The translations under genes were made by a program, and so were the position numbers. The notes beneath the pieces were generated by a model, which saw only the letters and a program-made list of their open reading frames with translations, was not told where the DNA came from and ran no database searches. From the NCBI GenBank assembly GCA_013398275.1, contig VZSE01008388.1:2192494-2256493 (forward strand): 64,000 bases of DNA, read 5' to 3'. Origin of the DNA: Promerops cafer (lineage: Eukaryota > Chordata > Aves > Passeriformes > Nectariniidae). Shown piece by piece: positions 1 to 11,600 of this stretch (within the stretch, counting starts at the first letter, position 1; each line of letters starts with the position of its first letter).

Positions 1-400
1 CCCTCCCCGCCCGCTTTGCATGGCGCGTTCATTGACCGCCCCGCCGCGGGCCGGGCCGGGCTTTGCCCGCACAGGTACGGATCCGCTCGCTGGGAGCCCC
101 TCTCGCCCCCCTCCGGCCCCGGGGATGCGATGCGGGCCGGCGGGGCGGGGGAGGGCTTGGGGGGCGAGGATACCCACCCGTCGGTCCCCGCCGCCAGTGG
201 GCTGCACCGGCGCACCTCTTCTCCATCGCTCGCCCGACACCTGGGGATCGCCGCGGAGCCTCCGGGGCTGGAAGGGAAGCAGCAGCCAGCGCCGTCCGGA
301 GCGGGGGCCGGGGCTGGAGTGGCCGGGATGGAGGAGGAAGGGAGAAAATCACAAACGAGAGGCGCGGGGCACCGTTTGGGCTTACTGCCGCGGGCAGAGC
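1..400. promoter_or_regulatory. CpG island at the left edge, probably the TMEM151B 5' end
   Basis: The first ~400 bases are very GC-rich and dense in CpG, and the density falls off after that. A good donor (CAG then GTACGG) lies at 74/75, so a first exon may end here. In the phase needed by the downstream TMEM151B exon, however, there is a stop at 33-35 and no later ATG. The initiating exon is therefore more likely just left of the window, or this is its 5' UTR. Assignment to TMEM151B rests on position and strand only. Confidence 0.5.
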
Positions 401-3400
401 TTGTTATGCTGGGAGAGGTGGACGTGGAGACCCCTTCCTTGCTGTGCGCTTGCTTCTGGGGGCATCCAGGATGTGGCACAGCTGCGTGGGTCACTGTGAG
501 GGAAGACGCGGTGGGCAGCAGGGTAGAGGGCTTGGGGACATGGCAAAGCCAGGGGCTGTTGCTGGTGGCTGCTCCCAGCTAGTAGGTTGGCTGGGGAGAG
601 TGGAAGGTGCAGACTGGGACAGGCCAGGTACCAGCACAGCCTTGCCTCCAGGTGTGCTGCAGTCTCCCTAGGCAGATTACTTTTCTGGAGTCCAGGCAGC
701 AGATGCCAGAAAGGGTCAAGAGCGGGGTGCCCTGTGCCTCGGGAGCACCACCGGGAGGCAGGTGTGCCAGCCCTTTTGTCTGCCTCTACAGATACTGCTT
801 GCAGCTTGGGCTTCTCAAGAAGAGAGAAAGCAATTGCACTGACTGGTGAGACTCACTTTATGCCATGGGGCTGCTGGCCCATGGAGGGCTACTAGGCAGT
901 GTAGGTAGGGCAGCGTTCTCCTGCTGTGGTGGGCTGCCCTGTCTGGTGAGACCACAGCTCAAAGGGCAGCTTGGAGGGGTACTCAGAAGCTGGTGCAGCA
1001 CTTCCCCTTCTGCTGATGAGGAGCTGCAGTTTGTGAGTGCTGCATAATCCTGGTATTCTCTGCCTCCTTGGCTTGGGCAGAACATGCATGCTCATGCACG
1101 GTTATTCTATATATACAGACTTATATTTAGATTTAAATAATTGCAGGAGAGGAATGCTGAAGTTCAAGGACTGGGAAGCTGTGCAAATACTGTATACTCT
1201 GCCCTGTGTCCGTTCCTCTCTTCCTGCCTGCATTCAACACCTCCTGATGACCTGAGCCCAGCTCTTCAAACAGATCCTGATGAGGGTAGCTAAACTGCGA
1301 GGTGCTTTTTTAGCATGAGGACGTGCTTGTGCCATGCTGAGATGTGGTCTCTTACTGCCAGCACTCTGGCAGTGCTGGTTCTTCTTTCAAGACGGCACAA
1401 ACTTTGCCAGAGCAAGAGCCAGTTTGGGTGAAAGAAGCGTAGCAGGGGCAGTGCCTAGACGAGTTTTCCCTCACCTACAGTGCCCCCTGGCTCACAGGGA
1501 TTATAAGATTGTCCGGGCTTCAGTTACTCTGTGGTGGCTGCCAACTAGGGTGTCAGTATAATACTCCATGGGAGCAGGCAGAAAGGCTGTAGTCCACGAC
1601 TTGCTCTGTTTAGGCTAAGGGCATCCTTCTCGTGGCCAGAAGCTATCACAGACTTGCATGAAGCAGCTGGTGGAGGAGAGGGAAGCTGCAGCCTTTCATG
1701 ATGGTGCCATGCTTGCTGGTGTCTCATCTGATGCAATGAGGAGAGACTTTAGTGGTGAGCTTGGATTCATGGACTGACCTAGTGCAATCCTCTTGTCTTC
1801 AGAGCTATCAGGAGGGGAGGATGTTCCTCCTTCCCTCTAGTGACTGTGTAACGCCATACGGGCTGTGCAATGTCCTCATTTCCATCAGAACCAGCTGCTG
1901 GTGCCGGCATTGCCGGGTGTCCCGCAGTGTGGCTGAATCCCACATTGTCAGGGTCCGTTGACCAGGGTGAGTGGGAGGCCAGAGGAGATGTCTGGAAAAT
2001 GGGAAATGTGCCCTGTCCTGTTTGAAGGTGCCTCATCTTGATATCTCAGGTTGCTGTGTCTAGGAGCCATGCAGGGCTTCAGGTGCTTCTCAGCTTGTCC
2101 CAGCAAGACAAGTAGCAAGAGCTACTAGCCAGAGCTGACTGAGCCCTTGTTCCATCTTGGCATCACATGCCTACACCCACACTTGGTGGTGGTGAACTGG
2201 ATTTCACTCATCAATGCATACTTGGAGGGGAGGAGACACCAAGGGACAAGCTCTTCAGCCTGGGAACAAGCAAAAACACGTCCTTGTCCTGCTGCTTAGG
2301 TGGGATCTGATGGAAGGAACCAGTCCTCCTCCAAGCTGCTGTGTAAAATGGAGACCTTGGTACCGCTGCAGGAGCTGACTGCTGGCAGGATTCCCTGGCT
2401 TGTCGATGCTCAGCCTTCCTCTGTCCTCTGCAGTTGGCAACACTGCCAGCCTGGGACTGAGCCACCTCCTTCTTGTAGGCAGGTAGTTCCTGAACCTGGG
2501 CTGTAGGCATAGGGTGTGTGGTGTGCGTGTTTGCTGGGACCATCCTGGCCAGGAGTAGCCAATGTTTGTCCAGAGCCTTGGAAGACAGTGGTAATTCCTA
2601 GAAATGACTGGATCCTCCCTACCTCCCTTTTTCTGGGGATTTGAGGTCAAAGGGATCAGGGCTTATTAATTTCTTGCGTGAGGTAAGTGAATCCTGGGGA
2701 AGAGCCATGGAAACTGATGCTCAGGAGTCCCTCTGGAGTCCCCTGCAAGCTGCTGCCACCACCTGGAACTCGGGAGCTACCTGGGCCTTCAGGCTGCTGC
2801 TCTGGGGCTTTTTTAAAATTGTTTTTTCAGCCCTCTAGAGGGCTGTCTCTAGGACACTTAACTCTCTGAATCCCAGGGCGTCTCGAAAAATGAAGGTTTA
2901 GCATTCTGGAGGTGGATCGGAGATTTCACAGAGGTCTCTGCAGGGAGAGGCGGGTGAGAGGCATGGGAGGTAATGACATGGAAAACACTTGTTAAAAAAG
3001 GGGATGGGGCCAAGGCCAGGCTGTTACAGGGAGTAGCTTGAAGGACTTGAAGGGTTTTAGTATTCAAAGTTGAAGGGTCGAGGTTGCAGGGGTGATTAAG
3101 GGATTTTGACCCATGTGCTTGGCCACTGAGGTGCTGGGCATGTGTGTCCCCTTGAGGCTGTTTTTTTAGAAGAGGATCCCCTAGATCTCAAAGGAGTTTA
3201 GTGCAAGCAGTGATCGGGGTCCCCTCTTCCACTGCCTCTGCCCTGTGCATTGTGGGTGTCTCCTTTTGCTTCACGGCTGGTTGAGTCATCCCCTCCATCC
3301 CCTCCAACCCTCCCCACGCATCCCAAGCAGCAACTGCAAGTGTGGGCCTCCATCTCTGTTCACTTCAGGGGCAGTGTCAGAGGCCAGTGCCACGCAGGAG

Positions 3401-6400
3401 GGAAGGGAGGCCCAAGCAGCAGCCTAGCCCTTGCTTTTCCCGAGATGTGTCTCAGTGCCTGCTAAGGGTTGCCCCATGTGTTCTGGGAGGTGAACTGAAG
3501 CACAGAGAAGGGAGCTGGCTGGGATCCCATAACAGGTTCGGCTAAGCTATGGCCAGCCTTGCCCCTTAGCACTGCAGAGGTGTTTCAGTGCACCTGCAAT
3601 AGCAGATTTGCTTACCACTCTCCAGCCTGAGCAGTGAGGCCTCATTCCATCAGACTGCAGCGGGCAGATAATGATGGCATTTATATCAGTGCCTGCTCTC
3701 CTCCTAGTGACACTGTTCTGAGACAAATTTCTCTTTCCCCAGCTTTTTCATCTGCTTGTTTGCTATGCTGGACTTATCCAAGGCTGGTTAAGAGCTCAAA
3801 GAGACAATCTTATTCAGCTGCTTCTGCGGGGGAATCTGTGGAGCTGACTGTTTGCTCCTGTGAGCCCTTTGCAGCCTGGGAGAGGAGCAGGGATGCTGCA
3901 GTTCCTACTGGGATTAGACTCTGCATCTGGCTCCTCCTCTGTCTCTGCTGTGGTTGTATCCCGTCATTGGCACTTGATCAGCTTTTGGAAACCCCTCCAG
4001 TGCAGCCGAGGTGTATGTGTTTTACCTCAAAAGCCTAGGACAAAGCTGGGTTGTAAACAGTTTACAGCAGGGGTTAGTGTGACCCCGTAAAAAGCGCCGC
4101 AGTATCTAAATACTGCGTAGTCCTAGGAGGAGACTAATGCATGGACTAGAGCCCTGCTAACACAGTTCCTGGAACCAAGCCTGGGCTGCATCGTGCTCCC
4201 TGCCCTGGGTGGGTAACCGCAGTGGGGCTTGCCTACATCTCTGCAGGGTGACAGCCAGCATGTCCCTTGTCCTGCGACACAGGCAGTGCAGAATGTGAAG
4301 GACTGGGGACTGACTATGAGGTGGAATTTGCTTTTCTGAGACAGGCGTGTCCAAAGACCTGTCATTCTGGTGCCCCTTCACCAGCTGGCAAATGAATGAG
4401 CTGCATGCTTTGCTTTATTCCTTGTGCTCTGTTTGCAGACCTGCCTCCTAAACAAGGTGCTGTTTCTCAGCATTCACATCCCACAGACACCCCAGGTTTG
4501 ACGTGTACCACTCTAAGGGCCCTGTTCAGACCCTCCCCATGCTCCTTCTTTGGCTGAGCAGCTCCTTTAGAGCTTCACAGTCAGAGCTGCTGCTGCCAGG
4601 GAAAGCCTGCAACGCAGAAGGCAGCAGTGAGAGAGGAAGCCTTTAGCTGCCTGGGTAGTGGTACAGCATTCCAGTATGGGAGAGCCATGCTGCAACCAAG
4701 CAAAGACAGAGGGGTCCGAGCAGGCTCTTGTTACTGCAGCATTGACCTCAGGAGGGAGAGCACAGCTCAGGTGGCTCTGCCTCCTGAAAGGCCCCCCCTT
4801 CTTCTCCTCACTCCCTTTTCTCTTACCTGGGGTTGCTTTCTTGCCCCATGACTGTGAGTCTGCTGCAGTGGTCAGTTGCACTGGGAGGACTGGGTGCACA
4901 TATGTCCATGCCAGCACTGCTGGCAAAGCCACCCTGCACCTCTCTGAGTTGCCTGCAGACCAGCACCACCCCACCTGCCAGCCCTGGGCTCTGTCTGTCT
5001 GTCTCCAGGTCTTGCTCTCAGCTAGTGACTTCAAAGAGGGGAGCTCAGCATTCTGCTACCTGGGACTGCCAGTGGGATGTACCACCATTTCCCTGGCCAC
5101 CAGTGGTTTCTCTGGATGTGCCGCGTGCTCTGCTCATCCTGGGCTGGCTGTTGGGGTGGGCAGGCAGGGGAGCTCTGTGCCTCTAGGAGGGAAACCTCTG
5201 TTGGAGATTTGGGCAGGATCCAGCCCTGCTGAGTGCAGTGACAGAAGTCCCACTGGTAGGCTTTGACAAGGGCAGGGAGGAAAGATTGGCCTGTGGGACT
5301 CTAGAGCCATGAATGAGGGGCTCTTCAGAAGAGCAAGATGCATTTCTTAAAGGAAAGAAGAGGCCCAAGTCTGTCACTAGACCTGCCAGTGGCCTTGTGA
5401 TCTCTGGTTCTTGCTTTAATTTTCTTTTTCATGCCAGAGTGAAAGTGCCCCTCCTGCTTTCTAGCAGTGTGAGCCCTTTCAGTTGTTTGGGGTTCCTGGA
5501 TGAGAGACCTCTCCAGCCCGGCATGCTCAGGAGTGGAGAATAATGGTGCCAGGCTTGGACTGCAGTGCCGTGAGCAGTGTCATTACAGCTGGCGTTGGCC
5601 CCTGCCACGGTGGACATGAGCTCAGGAGCTGCTGCTGCCTGAGGGGGGGAGGGAGAGCAAAGCCTGAAGCCTCTGAGTGAGTTTTGTGGCACCTGCACAA
5701 GGCGGGGGTTCTTGACCCCCTCTCTCAGGTTGCACCTTTGGAGATTGCTGGATGAAATCTTCTGTATAAGAGATCAAATAGTTACTTTGCCTGTTCTTTC
5801 TTTGGGTGGGATGATGTCAGATCTCACAGACAAAGCTGGATCAATACTTGAGACTTCAGAGTGTTGCAGAGTGACAGAGGTTTCCTTAACCAAGTTTTTT
5901 TCATGGGTTTGGGTGAAACCCTGCACTGTTCTATGGTAAAGGCACCAGTGCAATCCCTTTAAAAAGTCCTGTTGCTGAAGTTCTGCCTTTTCCTCACCAT
6001 GAAAGACCTAAGAGCAGTTTCTTCAGAAGTGTGGGCTGTCACAGCTGAATCCCAGTGCAAGCAGGCACATTTGCCAGCAGCTGTGAGTGGCCTCTTGCTT
6101 TCCTTGCTGCTGCAGACTGGTAGGATGCTCCTCCCTTCCAACCTGAACACTTTTTAGGATGTTACTCCATATTTGCTTTCTCTCCTACCAGAGGTGGCTG
6201 CATTTCAATTGTGGAAAAGTACTTTCTCATTGGTATGGTTTATAAAGCACTTGAGAAGCACTTCAGAGCTCCTTCGGCTGCCAAGTGTTGTTGTGGGAAT
6301 TGTCATTACCAAAAACAGACCTTCCCAGCTGCAGAAGGTCTGTTTCTCCATCTTACAGGCACACCAGGCATCTTGTGCCGCCCTGGTGGAGAAATTGGAA

Positions 6401-6949
6401 TGTTGTTGTTGGTCATTACTGGGAAGGGGAGGAGAGACTCGTGTGCAGTGGGATGAGCTGTGGTGAGGGATTCAGGTGGGATGACATCAGTTAGAGCTGC
6501 CTGTGCTGGTGGGGTGGGTGCAAAAGCTGAGGAATGTGGAGGAGATCACCCAGACTCACTCCAATAGCTCTCCCTGGGAAGTGGCAATGGTAGGGGTTAC
6601 TCCCTGTTGAAGAAGGGGGATGCTCAGGGCGTGGCTGACAGAGTTGTCCTTTGCCACTCTTCCCCATGTCCAGCTGGGCTCTGTCTATCTCCCAGGGAGG
6701 GGCAGAGCACCAGAAAGGGAGGTGGGGGTGGCAGTTGCCTGCACTGCATGACTGTCATCCTGTGAGAGACCCCAGCCTCTGCCCTGCCCACTGAGGCCAG
6801 GAGCCCCACGGCATCTGCTGTTTTGTCTCTGTTCGCAGAGCTATAGGTGCTACCACAGCACCCTGCTGCCTGCTCCCCTTCCCCTGCTGCTGTCGCCTAC
6901 TGACTCCTCTCTTGTTTTCTCTCTCCTTCTCCCCGGTCCCCCGGAGCAG
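400..6949 (+). other. TMEM151B: Probable first intron of TMEM151B
   Basis: About 6.5 kb with no recognisable coding exon, RNA gene or repeat. Open frames here are short, overlap on both strands and resemble no family I know. The stretch ends in a long pyrimidine tract running directly into the TMEM151B coding exon, so it is read as an intron. I see nothing else in it that I can support. Confidence 0.55.
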
Positions 6950-6952
6950 CAG
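6941..6952 (+). promoter_or_regulatory. TMEM151B: Tandem (NAGNAG) splice acceptor of TMEM151B
   Basis: The intron ends in GAGCAGCAG after a pyrimidine-rich tract (about 6903-6942). Splicing after 6949 adds a Gln codon, splicing after 6952 omits it, and both keep the frame. This is a classic NAGNAG site that can give two isoforms differing by one residue. Confidence 0.6.
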
Positions 6953-8386
6953 CGGCCAGTGAAGCAGTCTCTCAGCAAGTCTCTGTGCCGAGAGTCCCAC
7001 TGGAAATGCCTGCTGCTGTCCCTCCTCATGTATGGCTGCATGGGAGCCATGACCTGGTGCCATGTCACCAAGGTGACCCGGCTGACCTTTGACAGCGCTT
7101 ACAAGGGCAAGTCCATGATGTACCATGACAGCCCTTGTTCCAACGGCTACGTCTACATCCCCTTGGCTTTCCTGGTGATGCTCTACGTGGTGTACCTGGT
7201 GGAGTGCTGGCACTGCTACACACGCAACGAGCTGCAGTACAAAGTAGACGTGGAGAGCGTGCACGAGCGTGTGCAGCGGATGCAGCAGGCGACCCCCTGC
7301 ATCTGGTGGAAGGCCATCAGCTACCACTACGTCCGCAGGACCCGGCAGGTTACCCGCTACCGCAACGGGGATGCCTACACCACCACCCAAGTGTACCATG
7401 AGCGGGTCAACACCCACGTGGCAGAGGCCGAGTTTGATTATTCCAACTGTGGAGTTAAAGACATCTCCAAGGACCTCATTGACCTGGAGAGCTACCCAGC
7501 CACACGGCTCCGCTTTACCAAGTGTTTCAGCTTTGCCAACGTGGAGTCCGAGAACTCCTATCTGACGCAGCGGGCCCGCTTCTTCACGGAGAACGAGGGC
7601 CTAGACGACTACATGGAGGCCAGGGAGGGGATGCACCTCAAAAATGTGGACTTCAAGGAATACATGGTGGCCTTTTCCGACCCAGACAACCTGCCTTGGT
7701 ATGTATCTCACTATGTCTTCTGGGTGGCAGCTCTGCTGACCCTATCCTGGCCCCTGCGGGTGCTAAATGAGTACCGCACCTCCTATGTCCATTACCACGT
7801 GGAGAAACTCTTTGGGTTCGACTACGTGGCAGTGACACCAGCCGAGGAGCGCTCCTTCTGCCGGAGGATGCCCCGTGTCAACACGGTGGACAGCACCGAG
7901 CTGGAGTGGCACATACGATCCAACCAGCAGCTGGTGCCCAGCTACTCGGAGGCAGTCCTGATGGACTTGGTGGGGCTCTCCGGCTGCACCAGCTACTCAG
8001 CTTGCCGCTACGGGGGCTACCGGCAGAACTGCGAGCGGTGCCACAGGACTATAAGCAGCTCCTCCATCTTCTCCCGCAGTGCTCTGAGCATCTGCAACGG
8101 CAGTCCCAGGATTCCCTTCAGCAGCAGCCGCTTCTCCCTGGGCCGCTTGTACGGCTCGCGACGCAGCTGCCTCTGGCAGAGCCGGAGTGGCAGCCTGAAC
8201 GAGCAGAGCTGCCCCACTGAGCAGACACGCCTCTCCAGCCAGGTGACTGTGGAGGAGGAAGACCCTCCTCCTTATCAGGATGCCCTCTACTTCCCTGTCC
8301 TCATTGTACACCGCAATGAAGGCTGCCTGAACCACGACCACCGTCACCTCCATCGCAATGGGTCCTGCGTGGAGACCTCACTGTGA
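6950..8386 (+). CDS. TMEM151B: TMEM151B, transmembrane protein 151B, last coding exon
   Basis: A single open exon of 478 codons after a strong acceptor, ending in TGA at 8384-8386. It closely follows vertebrate TMEM151B, a multi-pass membrane protein of poorly known function that is mainly neuronal in mammals. Counting from the Val of PVKQSLSKS: hydrophobic segments at about 17-36, 64-85 and 247-268; a conserved Cys/Tyr-rich loop with the TTTQVYHERVNTHVAEAEF block at about 141-159; a Ser-rich tail; a PPPY motif at 436-439; and a C-terminal ETSL that fits a class I PDZ ligand. It lacks the Gly/Ala-rich expansions I recall in the human protein. The first ~35-45 residues would come from an upstream exon not found. 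No frameshift or internal stop is present. The frame before 6950 is intron, so any start codon inside this exon would be artificial. Confidence 0.93.
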   Translation, partial: QRPVKQSLSKSLCRESHWKCLLLSLLMYGCMGAMTWCHVTKVTRLTFDSAYKGKSMMYHDSPCSNGYVYIPLAFLVMLYVVYLVECWHCYTRNELQYKVDVESVHERVQRMQQATPCIWWKAISYHYVRRTRQVTRYRNGDAYTTTQVYHERVNTHVAEAEFDYSNCGVKDISKDLIDLESYPATRLRFTKCFSFANVESENSYLTQRARFFTENEGLDDYMEAREGMHLKNVDFKEYMVAFSDPDNLPWYVSHYVFWVAALLTLSWPLRVLNEYRTSYVHYHVEKLFGFDYVAVTPAEERSFCRRMPRVNTVDSTELEWHIRSNQQLVPSYSEAVLMDLVGLSGCTSYSACRYGGYRQNCERCHRTISSSSIFSRSALSICNGSPRIPFSSSRFSLGRLYGSRRSCLWQSRSGSLNEQSCPTEQTRLSSQVTVEEEDPPPYQDALYFPVLIVHRNEGCLNHDHRHLHRNGSCVETSL

Positions 8387-8683
8387 AAGCAGAAGGCGGT
8401 GAGATCTCATTGTCCATTGCCTGGCCCAAGCCAGCGCAGGATTTGGGGAGAGGAGCACAAGGGGGATAGCCTAGGAGGACATCAGGATGGAGTGGACATG
8501 GCATCCTGCTCCGGCAGCCAGCAAAAGCTTCCCCCGCTGTAGCTCTGACCTCCCAGAGGGGTGGATGCTGATGCTCCCCCTGACATGGCACAGAACTCTA
8601 GACCGATCACCACATGCAAAAAAAAAAATTCAACCAAACCAACCGCAAAACCATAATTCATGGTATCAAGACCCAAAGGGGGG

Positions 8684-8689
8684 AATAAA
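8684..8689 (+). terminator. TMEM151B: Proximal candidate poly(A) signal of TMEM151B
   Basis: AATAAA about 300 bases after the stop codon would give a short 3' UTR. No clear GT-rich element follows closely, so confidence is modest. Confidence 0.4.
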
Positions 8690-11600
8690 ACGACAGGCCT
8701 GATGCAGGGAGGGGGTGGCTTTGGCTCCCAGCCCTGGCTCCAGGCTGGCTCGTGCTCCAAGGAACCAGCAGCCACCAAAAAGCACCCTGCTGCACCTCTG
8801 CTCACCCTGCTTCCCACACTGGAGCGAGAGCCCTCACAGGGTGGAGAAGAACAGGCCCCTGGGAGCAGGGTGTCGCTGCCTGTGACGGAAGGTCATGGGT
8901 ACCCAGGCATGTGGAGCTGAGTGGCAGGTTAGAGCAAAAGCTGAAAGCCACAAATCCGCCTCTTCCCCTTCCCACCTGACCATTGCCCACCCTCCCCACT
9001 TGTTTTTTTAGACCATGCTCCGACTGTTACTTTGTTCTTGCTGCTGGGAATGGCATTGCCTCCAGAGGATCCCAGGCTCAGCTCCTTAGGAAGCTTTGGT
9101 GTGCCAGCTGTGAGTCAGCATCTCTTTGGTAAAGGGTTTTCTGTTCAGGCATGCAGCACCGGGGAAGGAATGAACGTGCACATCCAGATGGAGCAGAGAT
9201 CTGCAGCGCTACTGAGGTGTTTGCTGGAGGAAGGCTCAGCTGGAAAGAGAAAATGGGAGGCCCCTGGTGAGCTGGGGAAGGGGAAGAGGATGGCCCTGGA
9301 ACAGACATCGTAGTATCAGGTGGCACGTCAAGTGGCTGGGGACCCTTCCTGGCTTTGAAGTGAGTCCTAATTGGTTCAGCCAAGCATCAGGGAAGTCTCT
9401 GGTAGGTTCAGCTGCAGTTCACCTATTGATAATGGAGCAGCAGGTTGGTGCATGTCTGCATGAGTGAATTTTGCATGAGATCCAGCTGGGCTCTGGCTGT
9501 GGACTCTGAGCTGCAGGCTCCTGGAAGCCTCGTTTTGGCAGAGAGCTCTGAGGGGATAGGAGGAGCAAATGCAAAAGCATGCTGGAGCATTGGGAACTTC
9601 GGCTGGGGAAAGGAGGATCAAAAGGATTCCATTTCTGTAGGACCCCACTATTGGTGCAGGAGCCATGCAGGAGGCATCTGCCAAAAGGGATGCTCTGCAG
9701 AACAGAGGCCGGGGATATGTTAGAGGAGAACCTGATTAAAACTAAACATTTTGCATGACAGAGGTTTTTGCAGGGAGATGTCAGGCTGTGAGAAGTGAGG
9801 TGACTTCTGTGTAGCTCATTAGCTACTGGGTTCTTCTCCCTTGCTCTTGTCAGGGCAGGTTGCTCTGAGCTTTGTGCTGCCTCTTCTACCCTGCTGGAAA
9901 GGATCTCAGTGACATTGGGCAGAGAGCCTTCATGTCACTGAAGCTGCAGCAGTATTTGCAGCATGCAGACACCCAGCTTTTCCTCCTCCAGCAACACATC
10001 CCCAGATCTCTTGTGTCTTTGTTCTCAGAAAAGCTGTCTCCTTTTCAGTCAGCTCTTTGGGGAGTGCATGCCAAATCAGCCAGTGATTTCTCCAGGCAGC
10101 GCTACTCCTCAGCTTCACCCCGCTTCCCTTATCAGCTGTGGTGAACAAAAGCTAAGAGCAGCACATCTTGGGTGACAAGGGCAGGTCCATTGGCACCTGG
10201 GCATTTGTGCTTGGTGTCTCCCTCCCCATCTGTCACAGAAAGGCAAACAGTGAGGCACTGTATTTAGTCCAGCCGTCTTCCTCCTGCCAGCTATTAATGA
10301 GGGGTCTGTCTCTCTCATCGTGTTGCTGTACTGCTTTGCCTCCCAGGTCTTGAGGAGGCTGCAAATGCACCCATGTACCACACTGGTCCTATTTTGAAAG
10401 TCATCTCCTGCTGGCTAGCCTGGAGTGGTCAACGCCTGTGGGTGCTGTAGGGTTCCACTTTTAATTTCCCCCAGAGCAGTCTGTTCTGCTCTTTATGCCC
10501 TGCATATCTTGGTTAATGTCTCTTGCCCTTTGAGCCAGCTTGACCTCCTGGATCTTGGGTGCTAAACCACAAACAACAGTGGTTTGAACAGGAAGTCTCT
10601 TAAAATCTCACTCTGTTTATGATTCTGTCTTGGCATTTCACTACCAGAGCTAGATGTTGGCTTAAAGAAGAGGGTCCCTTGGAGGACAGAGAAGCATAAG
10701 GTCTCCAGTGTAGGCACATCCCTCTGCGTTTTGTTCTCATTATTTTTGGCATAGATTCAGACTGGGCAAAAGCAGCCCTGGGATTTCCTTGCTTAGTGAT
10801 GACATTTGGCTTGCTGTGCACGCGTGCTTCTCTCTCCAAGGGCCCAATGTAAGCCAAGGCCAATGTGGAGTGTCCTTGTGACTCCAGGGAGATAATGGTG
10901 TGTGCTTGTAAATCCCACTGAATTGAGACAGTGGAGCTGCAGTGGGTCATTAGTGAGGAATGAGGTCCCGCTTGTCCTTCCTGACATGTTCTCTTTGAAA
11001 TTTTTACATTTCTTAAATTAGGCTGTAATGGCTCATCTTTCTATCTCCAGCCTCCAAGGTGCCTTGGACAGATGGATTTATCTAAGTTTTGGCAGGCCTT
11101 TTAGCTCCCTGGGGCAAAGACAGTCTTCACAATAGGGACAGATTAGCAGGGTCTCTGTGCCCCCTGGATTTTAGCACCTGCAGCAGAGTTTCAGGTATCT
11201 AGTCCTTGGCTCTTTCTGGGGCTTTCCATGAGAATGCCTTGCCCTGTTCCTCTGGCCCCATTTTCACCTATGAAATCTTATTCTGGAGGTGGCCTATCCA
11301 CGTGGACACATGGATCTTCAAGGCACAGCTGCTGTTGTGACTTACAGGATCCATACAGTCTTCTGTTGCTGAACACCTTCCCCATGTACATGGTGCCAGC
11401 TGCAGCCAGGTCCCAGCTGTAGTCACAGTGCTACTGCCTGTGGCTGGTCCAGACCCACAGTACCCTGAGAAGTGGGACTTCTCTAGTCAGTGTTCCCCAC
11501 TGCATGCCAGGATTTCTCAGAGATTCCATCCCTCGTATTCTTGGCCCTGCTACCCAAATGCACCTGGTAGAAATGCCCCCCTGGTCCATCCTATTCCATT

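Noticed and set aside
6959..8386. TMEM151B starting at 6959 as a complete 475-residue protein
   Set aside because: The codon at 6959 is GTG, inside an exon preceded by a strong acceptor; the known protein extends further N-terminally.
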